Assembly: GCA_050297855.1 (NCBI GenBank)
Contig: JBNKTC010000008.1
Coordinates: 1-64,000, forward strand
DNA length: 64,000 bases
Direction: 5' to 3'
Origin: SZUA-545 sp050297855
GTDB taxonomy: Bacteria > Campylobacterota > Campylobacteria > Campylobacterales > SZUA-545
The position numbers and the translations under genes are program-made. Below, one piece after another: positions 42,117-50,677 of this stretch; the stretch's first letter is position 1, and each line of letters starts with the position of its first letter. The notes under the pieces were generated by a model. It worked only from the letters and a program-made list of their open reading frames with translations. It was not told where the DNA came from and did not search any database.

Positions 42117-44749
42117 GTCGATGCTTGTTCAAGCGGCAGGCAGACGGTGAAGCAGGCCCCTCCGTCGCTGTTTTCCCAAAGGATCCGGCCGCCCATATGC
42201 TTTTCGACGATGATCTTGGACATGTAGAGTCCCAGTCCCGTACCGTTCTCCTCTTTGGTCGTCAGGTAAGGTTCGCCCAGGCGGTCGATGATCTCGGGGG
42301 GAATACCGCCTCCGTTGTCACAGATGTGGGTTTTAAGCTGCCCCTCCCCGCCGTCGATCGAGATGGTGATCCGTGGGTCTTTGACCTCCCCCTCTTTTAG
42401 GACATCTTTAGCATTGGCCAGGAGGTTGAGGTAGACCTGCAGGAGTTCGTTGGGGAATGTGGAGACGGTCTGCTCGCTTAAATGCGTGTAGACGACTTTG
42501 ATGTCGTTGTTTTCGAGGCTTTTCCCGATGATCTGCATCGCGTCGTCAAGGATGTGTTTGGGCTGGACACGCTCTTTCTGTTTATTGGGTTTGAAGAAGT
42601 TCCTGAAGTCGTCGATGGTCTTCGAGAGGTGTTTTAGCTGATGGGAGACGGTGTTGATCGTCTTTTCAAGGAGCTCTTTGGAGACCTCGTTCCCCAGGGC
42701 CAGGGGGAGCTGGAGGTTGTTGATGGCCATACCGACGACGGTAATAGGCTGGCGCCACTGGTGGGCGATCATGGCGATCATATCCCCCATGGCCGCTTGT
42801 CGCGATTGGGCCAGCATCAGCTCCTCTTTATGTCGGAGCTCCTCTTCCAGCTTTTTACGGTCAGTGATGTCTCGGTTGATCCCCCGGTATCCGGTGACAT
42901 TTCCCGCACGGTCCCGGATTGCCTGGGCGCTGGTCTCGACGGTGATAAACCTTCCGTCCTTGCGGCGCAGGGTGTTTTCGATGGACTCGAAAGGGGCCCC
43001 CGCTTTGACAAGCTTCATGAGCATCCCTTCCAGTCGTTCCCGTTCCTGTTCGGGCATCAGGCTGAACGGTCCTATCCCGATCAGTTCGTCGGGCTCGTAT
43101 CCCAGGAGCTCTTTGACCTTGGGACTGGAGTATCTGAAGTTTCCCTCGGCATCCACCTCCCATATCCAGTCGTTTATATCCTCCACAAGGTCCTGGTAAC
43201 GCTGTCTGTTCAGTTCCAGTTCGTTGTAGAGGGAAACTGATTCGGTGATGTCCTGGATCGCGCCGATGGCCCGTTTCGGTCTACCGTCTGTATCCCATTC
43301 GACCACTTTTGCAATAGAGGATACCGTGATCCATCGCCCCTCTTTATGGCGTATCCTTTTTTTGACACTGTAGGAGAGCCCCTCGTTAAAGAGGGCCTCA
43401 AGATTTTCCAGGAAAACCGCTTTATCCTCCGGATGGGTCCGTTCTGTTAACCATGCGATCATCTTATCCCAGGATGGAAGTTCCTCTTTTGAGTAGCCGA
43501 ATATCCCGGCCCACTCATCGCTCCAGTATGCCCGTTCGTCCAGCGGGATCGTATAGTCGTAGATCCCCACACCGCTCGTCCGGATAGCCGCTTCCAGACG
43601 GTTCTTGCTCTCCAGCAGGGCCGTTTCATACTTTTTCCGTTCGGTAATATCGTGCAGAAGACCGACCCCGTGCCATCTGCCGTCAAGCTTGACACCGCTG
43701 ATGGAGAGGGAAACGGGGATCCTTATACCGTCTTTATTAACGGCTGTCAGCTCCAGGGTACGGCCGATGGCATTGCCTTCTCCGGTCTTGACAAAGTGGG
43801 CATATCCCTGTCGGTATGCGTCAAGGTATTCGGGCGGAGCGATCACTTCATGGAAGTTTCTTCCGGCAAGCTCTTTGGCTTCATAGCCGAGCAGTTTTTT
43901 GGCACTGGGGTTCATAAAGGACAACTCGCCTTTATCATCCAGCAGCACGATGGCATCATGTGCCGAGTCTGTGATGGCCTGGAGTTTGGCTTCGTTCTCG
44001 CGGAGAGTGGCGATACTGTTCTGGAGTTCGGCCGTCTTCTCCTCGACCATTGTTTCGAGCTCTTTGTTATAGTGTTCCAGGGTGGTGATATCGTAAAAGG
44101 AGACGATGACCAGGTCGCTGTTTTCAAAGAGGACCCTGGTCGCGTCCACGGAGAGGATCACCTGCTCTGCCCCGCGCCTGATGGCGACCTTGTGCTGGAC
44201 CTGGGGACGTTTTAGGATATACTCACACCAAATCTCCCCACCGATGTCTTTGTACACAAACCCCTCTTCATCGATCTTTTCGAAAAAGTCGCAGATACAG
44301 TCGTGCTCTTTTTTGAATGCCTCCAGGGTCTCATATTCGGGGAAGAAGGTGAAAAAGGCACGGTTGGCCTCCTGGATATGTTCCCCGTCGGTAGCGATAA
44401 TGATATTTTTTACCCCGTCGAAGATGGCACGGGTATAGGAGTTCTGAAACTCCATGCTTTTGATCAGTTCTTCTTCCAGTTTTCCTGCTATCTCACGTTC
44501 GGCATCGGCATCGACAAGCTTTTTTTGTGTTTTTTGGCAGCGGGTCTCCAACTCCTTTACGATAGGAGAGATCACAAAATATTTCAGCAGCGGGAAAGAG
44601 AGGAGTGTCAGCAGGAGGATGTTGGCAAATGCTTCGTAGTAACGGTTATCAAGGAATAGGGTGTGCAAAAATGGGGTCAGGATCAGTTCGATTACGAGGA
44701 TGATCAAAAAGGCCCGTAACAGATAGATCGCTTTGATTTGCGGTTTCAT
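42113..44749 (-). CDS. Multi-PAS sensor histidine kinase
   Basis: 878 residues. Two N-terminal membrane spans (about 8-25 and 33-55) are followed by a coiled segment, four PAS domains with PAC motifs (about 105-235, 265-385, 390-515, 520-640), HisKA with phospho-His663 in AHQWRQP, and an HATPase domain with N, G1 (NGGGIPPE) and G2 (GTGLGL) boxes. The AHQWRQP form is typical of HWE-like/NtrB-type kinases common in Campylobacterota. The signal sensed is unknown; PAS domains may bind haem or flavin. Its 3' end overlaps the response regulator gene. Confidence 0.9.
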   Translation of the reverse strand: MKPQIKAIYLLRAFLIILVIELILTPFLHTLFLDNRYYEAFANILLLTLLSFPLLKYFVISPIVKELETRCQKTQKKLVDADAEREIAGKLEEELIKSMEFQNSYTRAIFDGVKNIIIATDGEHIQEANRAFFTFFPEYETLEAFKKEHDCICDFFEKIDEEGFVYKDIGGEIWCEYILKRPQVQHKVAIRRGAEQVILSVDATRVLFENSDLVIVSFYDITTLEHYNKELETMVEEKTAELQNSIATLRENEAKLQAITDSAHDAIVLLDDKGELSFMNPSAKKLLGYEAKELAGRNFHEVIAPPEYLDAYRQGYAHFVKTGEGNAIGRTLELTAVNKDGIRIPVSLSISGVKLDGRWHGVGLLHDITERKKYETALLESKNRLEAAIRTSGVGIYDYTIPLDERAYWSDEWAGIFGYSKEELPSWDKMIAWLTERTHPEDKAVFLENLEALFNEGLSYSVKKRIRHKEGRWITVSSIAKVVEWDTDGRPKRAIGAIQDITESVSLYNELELNRQRYQDLVEDINDWIWEVDAEGNFRYSSPKVKELLGYEPDELIGIGPFSLMPEQERERLEGMLMKLVKAGAPFESIENTLRRKDGRFITVETSAQAIRDRAGNVTGYRGINRDITDRKKLEEELRHKEELMLAQSRQAAMGDMIAMIAHQWRQPITVVGMAINNLQLPLALGNEVSKELLEKTINTVSHQLKHLSKTIDDFRNFFKPNKQKERVQPKHILDDAMQIIGKSLENNDIKVVYTHLSEQTVSTFPNELLQVYLNLLANAKDVLKEGEVKDPRITISIDGGEGQLKTHICDNGGGIPPEIIDRLGEPYLTTKEENGTGLGLYMSKIIVEKHMGGRILWENSDGGACFTVCLPLEQAST

Positions 44750-44899
44750 CGGCAGTCCGTATAGAGTGTGATCTTCACTGAAATTTTTGATAAAGAGAAA
44801 CCTAGCTTACAATCATTTGGCTGTATCCGTTTTTAAGTCGTGTGGTCGGCAGGATAGGAGGGATCAGAGAGGAGGGCATCCCTCGGATGCCCCGAGGTA

Positions 44900-45121
44900 T
44901 CAGTCGTCGTCGCCGCGGCTGACGATTTTTGCTGTCAGTTCGTTGGGGATCTTTTTGGGTGCCGGTTCGATAAACCATACATCGCCGTTTGTGAGGTTGA
45001 CTTCACCGCCCCACTTTTCATCGGAGTCAAACTCCACCTTTTCGATGATCTCTTCCATATCTTTTTTAGCGACATAAAAGACGATATCGCCGTTTTGTTC
45101 CCGCAGCATTACTTTTGCCAT
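44900..45121 (-). CDS. nifT: Nitrogen fixation protein NifT/FixU
   Basis: 73 residues. The NifT pattern is visible: VMLREQNGDIVFYVAKKDME, then a WGGEV-L-NG core and a short tail. NifT has no settled function but is almost always in nif operons. I chose the ATG at 45121, 13 bases after the flavoprotein stop, with AAGGAAAT upstream; longer in-frame starts run into the flavoprotein gene. Last gene of the nifU-AKR-flavoprotein-nifT operon. Confidence 0.8.
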   Translation of the reverse strand: MAKVMLREQNGDIVFYVAKKDMEEIIEKVEFDSDEKWGGEVNLTNGDVWFIEPAPKKIPNELTAKIVSRGDDD

Positions 45122-45134
45122 TGTATTTCCTTTT

Positions 45135-46787
45135 TTATAGATTGAATTTATTAAACAGTTTTTTCCAGACCGGCCCTTTTGCATGGGCAAAATGGGTCTG
45201 GAGATAGTGGCTTCCGTGGAGACGTACTTCGATGTGGTCCCTGCAGTTGACGTCATCGGTTCCCGGGTAGTCGGAGCGGTAGTGTACGCCCCGGCTTTCG
45301 CGCCGTTCCAGGGCTGAGAGGATCATCGCTTCGGCAACCAGCAGGGAGTTTTTAAACTCGATGATGGAAGAGAGCTCGACGTTCTGGTTCCGCTCTTTGT
45401 TGACACAGTGGAGCCCTACGCTCATGTCGTAGAGGTAGTGGGCGTAGTCGAGGGCTTTCATCAAGGAGGGCTCGTCGCGGAGGATTCCCGCCTCTTTAAA
45501 GAGCACCTCGCCCAGGCTTTTCCGCATGGCGTTGATATTAAACTTGTTCTCCCCGTCCAGGATATACTCGACTGCGCGCATCTCCTTATCCACATACTGG
45601 TAATCGACGGGCAGAAATTCGTTTTTCAGGGCGTACTGGGCAGCGTTTTTCCCCGCCAGTCTGCCGAAGACTACCCCTTCCAGAAGGGAGTTCCCGCCCA
45701 ATCGGTTGGCGCCGTGGACACCGTTGGCCGCATTCTCACCGCAGGCGTAGATCCCTTTGACCTCCGTACGGGTGTCCGCTTTGGTCTTGATCCCGCCGCC
45801 GGTATAGTGGGCTCCGGGCTCGATGGGGATCAGCTCTTTGGTAATATCGATCCCCGCAGCGTTGTAGGCGGTCTTTTTGACCGACGGGAGCTTGGTGTCG
45901 ATCTTTGTTTCCCCCAGGTGACGAAGATCGAGGTAGACGGCGCCGCCGTTTTTGATCTCGGCCAGGATCTCCCGGGAGAGCTTGTCGCGCGTGATCAGCT
46001 CGTCTACGAAGCGCTGCCCCTGATTATTGAGGAGGTATCCCCCTTCGCCCCGGGCCGCTTCGGTGATGAGGGCACCCGTTTTGACCAGGGTCGTGGGGTG
46101 GAACTGGACAAACTCCATATCCCGCAGGGTCATACCCGCGAGCAGCGCTGCGGCCAGCGTATCCCCGCACACCTCCTGGGAGTTGGTGGAGTGGCCGCGG
46201 TAGATCCCGGCATACCCGCCGCCCGCGAGGATCAGTGCTTTGCAGGCAAAGGCGACGACCGTGGAGTCGGCCCGGCGCAGCGCCGTGATGCCGGCGACCC
46301 GGTTCTTATCGGTGATGATATTGAGAAACTGCATATTGTTCAGGATCTCCACCCCCTCCTGGCGGCAGAGCATGAGCAGTTTCTGTACGATGGCCGAACC
46401 GGTCTTGTCGGCGATGTGGCAGGTCCGTTTCTTTCCCGCACCCCCAAAAGCACGCTGGTCGATCGTGCCGTCGTCACGCTTGTCAAACGGCACCCCCAGG
46501 GCATCCAGCTCCTCGATACACGATACCCCTTCGCCGCACAGCGTTGCCAGGGCTTTTTTGTTGTTAAAACGTGCGCCTCCGCGGAAGGTGTCTTCGATAT
46601 GCTCCTCTACGGTGTCCTCTTCGACATTCCCCAGCGCCGCGTTGATCCCGCCGGACGCAACGGCGGAGTTGGAGCGGAAGGGGTTGGACTTGGTAAGCAG
46701 GGCGACCTTTACGCCCGATTTTTTTGCCTCTAGGGCGGCGCGGAGACCGGCGATACCGGTTCCGACGATCAGTACATCATATAGCAT
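45135..46787 (-). CDS. SdhA/NadB-type flavoprotein embedded in the nif operon
   Basis: 550 residues. FAD motif GTGIAG at 9-14. The residues that bind and reduce dicarboxylates in the SdhA/FrdA/NadB family are kept: His230 (FHPTT), Glu243 and Arg246 (ITEAARGEG), an Arg near 267-272 and His in PGAHYTGGG. The covalent-FAD His of SdhA/FrdA is Asn40 (RSNSAVASGG), so FAD would be held non-covalently, as in L-aspartate oxidase. It could be a soluble fumarate reductase, an aspartate oxidase, or a nif-specific oxidoreductase. No iron-sulfur or membrane subunit gene is nearby. It starts 2 bases after the aldo/keto reductase stop. Confidence 0.85.
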   Translation of the reverse strand: MLYDVLIVGTGIAGLRAALEAKKSGVKVALLTKSNPFRSNSAVASGGINAALGNVEEDTVEEHIEDTFRGGARFNNKKALATLCGEGVSCIEELDALGVPFDKRDDGTIDQRAFGGAGKKRTCHIADKTGSAIVQKLLMLCRQEGVEILNNMQFLNIITDKNRVAGITALRRADSTVVAFACKALILAGGGYAGIYRGHSTNSQEVCGDTLAAALLAGMTLRDMEFVQFHPTTLVKTGALITEAARGEGGYLLNNQGQRFVDELITRDKLSREILAEIKNGGAVYLDLRHLGETKIDTKLPSVKKTAYNAAGIDITKELIPIEPGAHYTGGGIKTKADTRTEVKGIYACGENAANGVHGANRLGGNSLLEGVVFGRLAGKNAAQYALKNEFLPVDYQYVDKEMRAVEYILDGENKFNINAMRKSLGEVLFKEAGILRDEPSLMKALDYAHYLYDMSVGLHCVNKERNQNVELSSIIEFKNSLLVAEAMILSALERRESRGVHYRSDYPGTDDVNCRDHIEVRLHGSHYLQTHFAHAKGPVWKKLFNKFNL

Positions 46788-46789
46788 TG

Positions 46790-47905
46790 TTAAAACCCAA
46801 ATATTTTTTGATAATTTTGCGCATCCACCTTCGGCATATGCCCGATGAGCAGGTTGTCTTTTGCATGTTCGGGGCGGATCGTGGCAAAGAGGGCGCTGAC
46901 GATCCCCCGTGCCGAACGGCTGAACTGCAGTGCCCGGTGGATATCGGTCATCTCTTCGGGGCCGAGCAGGGCCGCGACGTCACGGTTGAAGGCCTTTTTG
47001 AAGAGATTCATCTGCAGCAGTGAGCTGCTTCCCACCGCGGAAAGGCCGTAGTTCTGGACCATCTGCAGCATCGTGTAGTAACGGCCGTCGGGGCCTTTTT
47101 GGTTGGGATAGCTGAAGGCGTGGGCCTTGGCCAGGTTGTAGGGAAGCTGGACATAGCGGAAATGGTGGTCCGTTCCCCCGGCTTTCTGGACCCGGGTCAT
47201 GACATCGTTAAAACCGATATACTCCATATCCCCTTCCTGGTAAAGAAACGCGTTCCAGGAGGCGATGCCGTAGTTTTTGATCTTGCCCTCGTTGACCAGC
47301 TCTTCGCAGAGAACAAAGGCGGCTTCGAGGCGGTCCATCAGTTCGTCATAGGGGATATAGCCCAGTTGGATCTCGGGATTATGGATGTAGAAGATGTCCA
47401 GGGTCTCGACTCCCAGGTTTTTGAGGGACTGCTCCAGGCTCCAGCGTAGATACGCCGGGGTGAGGCAGTGCTGATCGGTGATCACCTCCTCCTTGGTCGC
47501 CAGTCCGGCCTCGACGATCGTCTCGTTGATCCAGACATAGGGGTCTTTGGGGAAGGGGAAGTCCAGCGGAAGAAAGCCCGCCTTGGACGCGATGATCAGC
47601 TCTTCTCGTTTGTAGCCTTCGTCCATCAGCTCTTTCAGTGCCTCCCCGATCTCCCGCTCACTCATCTGGTAGCGGTAGTTGGAGGCGGTATCGATCATGT
47701 TGGAGCCGTTTTTGACCGCTTCCTTGATCACCTCTTTGAGCGAGTAGGTGTAGTTCTCCTCTTTGTAGGGTTCGGGCATAAACGAACCGATCCCTACCGA
47801 TGCGGTGAAGAGTTCGTTCGCCGGAGTAAAGAACTCCTTGGAGAACCTCGGAAACCGTTTGGCGTAGGTAAAGGTGCCTTCTTTTGTCGCGAATCCCTGT
47901 ATCAT
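46790..47905 (-). CDS. Aldo/keto reductase in the nif operon
   Basis: 371 residues, TIM-barrel aldo/keto reductase. The catalytic tetrad is visible: Asp72 (IDTASNY), Tyr77, Lys108 (ASKAGF) and His in YIHNPE. Family members reduce aldehydes or ketones with NADPH. An N-terminal extension of about 30 residues is unusual. It overlaps the nifU stop by 1 base and sits between nifU and a flavoprotein, so it is likely to be coexpressed with nif genes. Substrate unknown. Confidence 0.85.
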   Translation of the reverse strand: MIQGFATKEGTFTYAKRFPRFSKEFFTPANELFTASVGIGSFMPEPYKEENYTYSLKEVIKEAVKNGSNMIDTASNYRYQMSEREIGEALKELMDEGYKREELIIASKAGFLPLDFPFPKDPYVWINETIVEAGLATKEEVITDQHCLTPAYLRWSLEQSLKNLGVETLDIFYIHNPEIQLGYIPYDELMDRLEAAFVLCEELVNEGKIKNYGIASWNAFLYQEGDMEYIGFNDVMTRVQKAGGTDHHFRYVQLPYNLAKAHAFSYPNQKGPDGRYYTMLQMVQNYGLSAVGSSSLLQMNLFKKAFNRDVAALLGPEEMTDIHRALQFSRSARGIVSALFATIRPEHAKDNLLIGHMPKVDAQNYQKIFGF

Positions 47906-48882
47906 CAGACGATCATTACTCTTAGGTTGGCTTTGAGCTTGAACTTCAGCATGTCCTCGATACCCGCCAGGGTCGTCGTGGAGTTCATGGAGCAGCTCAT
48001 GCAGGCCCCCTGGTATTTGATCATGACATCGAAGAGGTCACCGTTTTTCTGGACGTCGATCAGTTCCACGTCCCCGCCGTCGGCTTTGAGGGTCGGGCGG
48101 ATATACTCTTCAAGGATCGACTCGATCGCCTTGATCTGCTGTACGAGTCCCATCTTCTCAAACTCACCGTCGCCCTTGGCCGATTTGATCTTCTTGCTGA
48201 TCTCCTCTTGTTTGACCTCTTCGAGGACCTCGTTCAGGATGTCAACGAGGTAGAGATCTTTTTTCTCATGGCCGCCCGGTTTGATACAGGACTTGCAGAA
48301 CGCACCGGCTTTGGTGTAGTCGGTGATCTCATCGACGGTTGTCAGTTTGTTGAGCTTGACCACCTCTTTGATCGTATCGAGGCTGATACGGGCACATTCG
48401 CAGACGATAAACTCCGTCTCCAGGCTCTCCATGTCGACGTTTTTGTACATGGAAGCCGCTTTTTTGATCACGTCGTAGGCCATGACCGAACAGTGCATCT
48501 TCTGGCCCGGGACCGCCGGGGTGTCGGGGTCGTCGCGCAGTGCTTTTTCCACGTCGATGTTGGTGATCTTCAGCGCATCGTCGACGCTCTTTTCGAGGCA
48601 GAGTTCCGCCATCATATCGGAACTGGCGATCGCCGTTCCGCATCCGAAGCTTTTGAACTTGGATTTTTTGATCGTATCGGTTGAGGGGTCGATCATCCAG
48701 TAGAGCCGTACGGCATCGCCGCAGCTTTCGGCTCCGAAATCGGCGACGATCAGTTCGTAGCCTTCCGATTTTGCTTCGTCTTCGGTGATCTCTCCCAGGT
48801 TTCTCGGGTTGTTCATTCTATCCTGTACGACGCTTGAGTACTCCTCCCAGAGTGCTCCGCCGATCAAATCATCTCGTGCCAT
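47905..48882 (-). CDS. nifU: Fe-S cluster scaffold protein NifU
   Basis: 325 residues with the three-part NifU plan: an IscU-like N domain (about 10-130) with cluster Cys in GAESCGDAVR and FGCGTAIA; a central [2Fe-2S] domain with CECAR and FCKSC (about 160-205); and a C-terminal Nfu domain with GACMSCSMNS (about 293-302). It assembles Fe-S clusters for nitrogenase. NifS, its sulfur donor, is not in the window. A sigma54-type promoter lies 42 bases upstream, and the gene heads the nifU-AKR-flavoprotein-nifT operon. Confidence 0.95.
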   Translation of the reverse strand: MARDDLIGGALWEEYSSVVQDRMNNPRNLGEITEDEAKSEGYELIVADFGAESCGDAVRLYWMIDPSTDTIKKSKFKSFGCGTAIASSDMMAELCLEKSVDDALKITNIDVEKALRDDPDTPAVPGQKMHCSVMAYDVIKKAASMYKNVDMESLETEFIVCECARISLDTIKEVVKLNKLTTVDEITDYTKAGAFCKSCIKPGGHEKKDLYLVDILNEVLEEVKQEEISKKIKSAKGDGEFEKMGLVQQIKAIESILEEYIRPTLKADGGDVELIDVQKNGDLFDVMIKYQGACMSCSMNSTTTLAGIEDMLKFKLKANLRVMIV

Positions 48883-48923
48883 TTGTTATTCCTTATGAAT
48901 AGTGGTTCGTTTGTTATTTTTGA

Positions 48924-48939
48924 TGCAAGTTCCGTTCTA
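48924..48939 (-). promoter_or_regulatory. Sigma54-type -24/-12 promoter of the nifU operon
   Basis: On the minus strand TAGAACGGAACTTGCA has the ten-base spacing between the -24 and -12 cores and reads AGAAC and TTGC, one base off the GGAAC/TTGC consensus. The nifE element has the same TAGAAC, N5, TTGCA form. Transcription would start near 48912, about 30 bases before the nifU ATG. GCAAGT on either side also makes an inverted repeat (48925-48944). Confidence 0.65.
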
Positions 48940-48970
48940 CTTGCTCCCCGGGAGGACGCCGACAATTTTG

Positions 48971-50233
48971 TCATTTTTGTTCGATCAGTCCCAGGAGTCT
49001 GCGCTCGTTAAAGTGCGGTATATTCAGTTCCGCGCGGTACTTGGCGATACTGCGCCGTACGATCTGGATACGGAAACGCTGCTCCACCATCTCGTGGATG
49101 ATCTTGTCGCTGTAGGGGGCGAGTTTGTCCTCGTGGCGTACCACCTCTTCGATAAAGTGCTTGATCTCCGCCGTGGAGACGCCGCCCACGGATGTGGAGA
49201 AGAAGTCCTTAAAGGCAAAGACCCCCTTTTCGGTCATCAGGTACTTATGGGCGATGGCCCGGGAGATGGTGGACTCGTTAAAGCCCAGCTCGTCTGCCAC
49301 ATCCTGCAGACGCAGGGGTACAAGCTCCCCGCCGCAGAAAAAGCGGAACTGCTTGTCCACCAGGACCAGGGCGATGTTATAGAGCGTTGCTTTGCGAAGA
49401 TCCAGCAGCTTGACCAGTTCCCGCGCCTCTTTGAACTTCTGTTTGGCAAAATTGTCGTACTTGTCGATCTCGTTGACGACGATGTCGGGGTAGAAACGGT
49501 TGTTGACCTTGATCTCCACCTTGTCCTCTTTGATCATGACAAAGAGATCGGGGATGATCACTTCGGCCTCTTCCACATACTCCAGTGCCGGGGGGTGTTT
49601 AAGGTGTTTGAACACCTCTTTGGCATCGTGGAAGCGGGGGTGGCTGACAAAATCCTCCATATGGTCAAAACGGATGATCATGGAGGACATCAGCAGCGAG
49701 AGGTCTTCATCCATATCGATGTCATTAAGCTGGAAAAGGAAGGATTCCCGGAAGTCCGTCGCCCCGACACCTGAGGGTTCGAGGTAGGCAAAACGCTGGC
49801 GTACCTTTTCCACCTGTTCGGGAGTCGTGCCTAAGTTTTCGGCAATCTCTTTGACGTCTCCCTCAAAGTACCCCTCTTCATTGATATAGAAGATGATCTC
49901 TTTGGCGATCTGCTGGGAGATGGGGGTCGGGAAGAGGGGAGCGGCGATCTGATCGTTCAGTTTTTCATAGAGCGACTCTTTGGCGATGGTCGTATTCTCC
50001 ATGATCTCGCTGGCCGTCGTGTTGAGACGGCCGCGGTCGGTAAAGGTGCGGCTTTTGGGCATATCGCCCGAACCCATACCCGGCTTGATGTCCATGCAGG
50101 GGTTCTCCCCTGCGATGACATCGAGGTGTTTGTCCAGTTCCTGGAGTGAGCAGTGTAGCAGCGGCAGCCAGAGCTTCATGGAAAGTCTGGGGATCTGTTT
50201 CTGTTTGAGTAACTGCTGTTGTGAGAGTGGCAT
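48971..50233 (-). CDS. rpoN: RNA polymerase sigma54 factor RpoN
   Basis: 420 residues. Region I at the N terminus is rich in Gln and Leu (QQQLLKQKQIPRLSMKLW). The core-binding domain follows, then a helix-turn-helix and the RpoN box seen as RRSIAKYR near the C terminus, which reads the -24 box. RpoN directs enhancer-dependent transcription and drives both nif and, in this phylum, middle flagellar genes. In other Campylobacterota rpoN is found outside nif loci; here it is inside. A second copy elsewhere cannot be excluded. An AT-rich -24/-12-like element precedes it. Confidence 0.93.
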   Translation of the reverse strand: MPLSQQQLLKQKQIPRLSMKLWLPLLHCSLQELDKHLDVIAGENPCMDIKPGMGSGDMPKSRTFTDRGRLNTTASEIMENTTIAKESLYEKLNDQIAAPLFPTPISQQIAKEIIFYINEEGYFEGDVKEIAENLGTTPEQVEKVRQRFAYLEPSGVGATDFRESFLFQLNDIDMDEDLSLLMSSMIIRFDHMEDFVSHPRFHDAKEVFKHLKHPPALEYVEEAEVIIPDLFVMIKEDKVEIKVNNRFYPDIVVNEIDKYDNFAKQKFKEARELVKLLDLRKATLYNIALVLVDKQFRFFCGGELVPLRLQDVADELGFNESTISRAIAHKYLMTEKGVFAFKDFFSTSVGGVSTAEIKHFIEEVVRHEDKLAPYSDKIIHEMVEQRFRIQIVRRSIAKYRAELNIPHFNERRLLGLIEQK

Positions 50234-50295
50234 GATTTTCCTACCAATTTACGAAAATATTTATTAAAAAAGTAACATATTTTTGTGCAAAAAAG

Positions 50296-50312
50296 TGGCT
50301 AAAAAATAACCA
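50296..50312 (-). promoter_or_regulatory. Possible sigma54-type element ahead of rpoN
   Basis: On the minus strand TGGTTATTTTTTAGCCA has GG and GC ten bases apart. The same bases form a near palindrome, so it might be an operator instead. The -12 part reads TAGC rather than TTGC, which weakens the promoter reading. Confidence 0.35.
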
Positions 50313-50327
50313 GTAGTCAAATTGAAG

Positions 50328-50350
50328 GAGACGCCCCGAAGGGGGCGGTT
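50328..50350 (-). terminator. Hairpin after the first ferredoxin gene, probable terminator
   Basis: CGCCCC and GGGGCG form a 6-base stem with loop CTTC on the minus strand, seven bases after the ferredoxin stop. The tail TCTCCTTC is only mildly T-rich. Confidence 0.5.
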
Positions 50351-50356
50351 GAGGGA

Positions 50357-50647
50357 TTAGTACTTGATTCGTACCAGACCGTTAGGTTGAACGATCTTCA
50401 TCTGGCAGGCCAGACGTGCTTTAGGACTCTGTTCACCGACAGTTTTAAGAACGGATACCTCTTTGTCCGTTACGTCGCTCAGGTACTCCATACCGGATTC
50501 GATCATAACGATACATGTACCGCATTCACCGTCACGGCAACCGAAAGGAAGGGCACTACCGGATGCCTCTACGATATCCTGGATTGTTTTACCCGGCTTA
50601 ACGTTGATAGCCAGGAAGTCATTGATGATCTCTACGCGTGTTGTCAT
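50357..50647 (-). CDS. [2Fe-2S] ferredoxin, nif-associated (first)
   Basis: 96 residues, plant-type [2Fe-2S] ferredoxin with Cys37, Cys42, Cys45 and Cys81 (CRDGECGTC and ACQ). Such ferredoxins can pass electrons to nitrogenase or serve in cofactor assembly. It follows the second ferredoxin by 30 bases, so the pair forms a unit. The ATG at 50647 follows AAGGAG. A hairpin terminator follows. Confidence 0.88.
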   Translation of the reverse strand: MTTRVEIINDFLAINVKPGKTIQDIVEASGSALPFGCRDGECGTCIVMIESGMEYLSDVTDKEVSVLKTVGEQSPKARLACQMKIVQPNGLVRIKY

Positions 50648-50677
50648 TGTTTCTCCTTGAAATAAGTTAGATTCTGT

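Noticed and set aside
45408..46733. 441-codon plus-strand frame opposite the nif flavoprotein
   Set aside because: No recognisable domain; the opposite strand codes for a complete flavoprotein in an operon.
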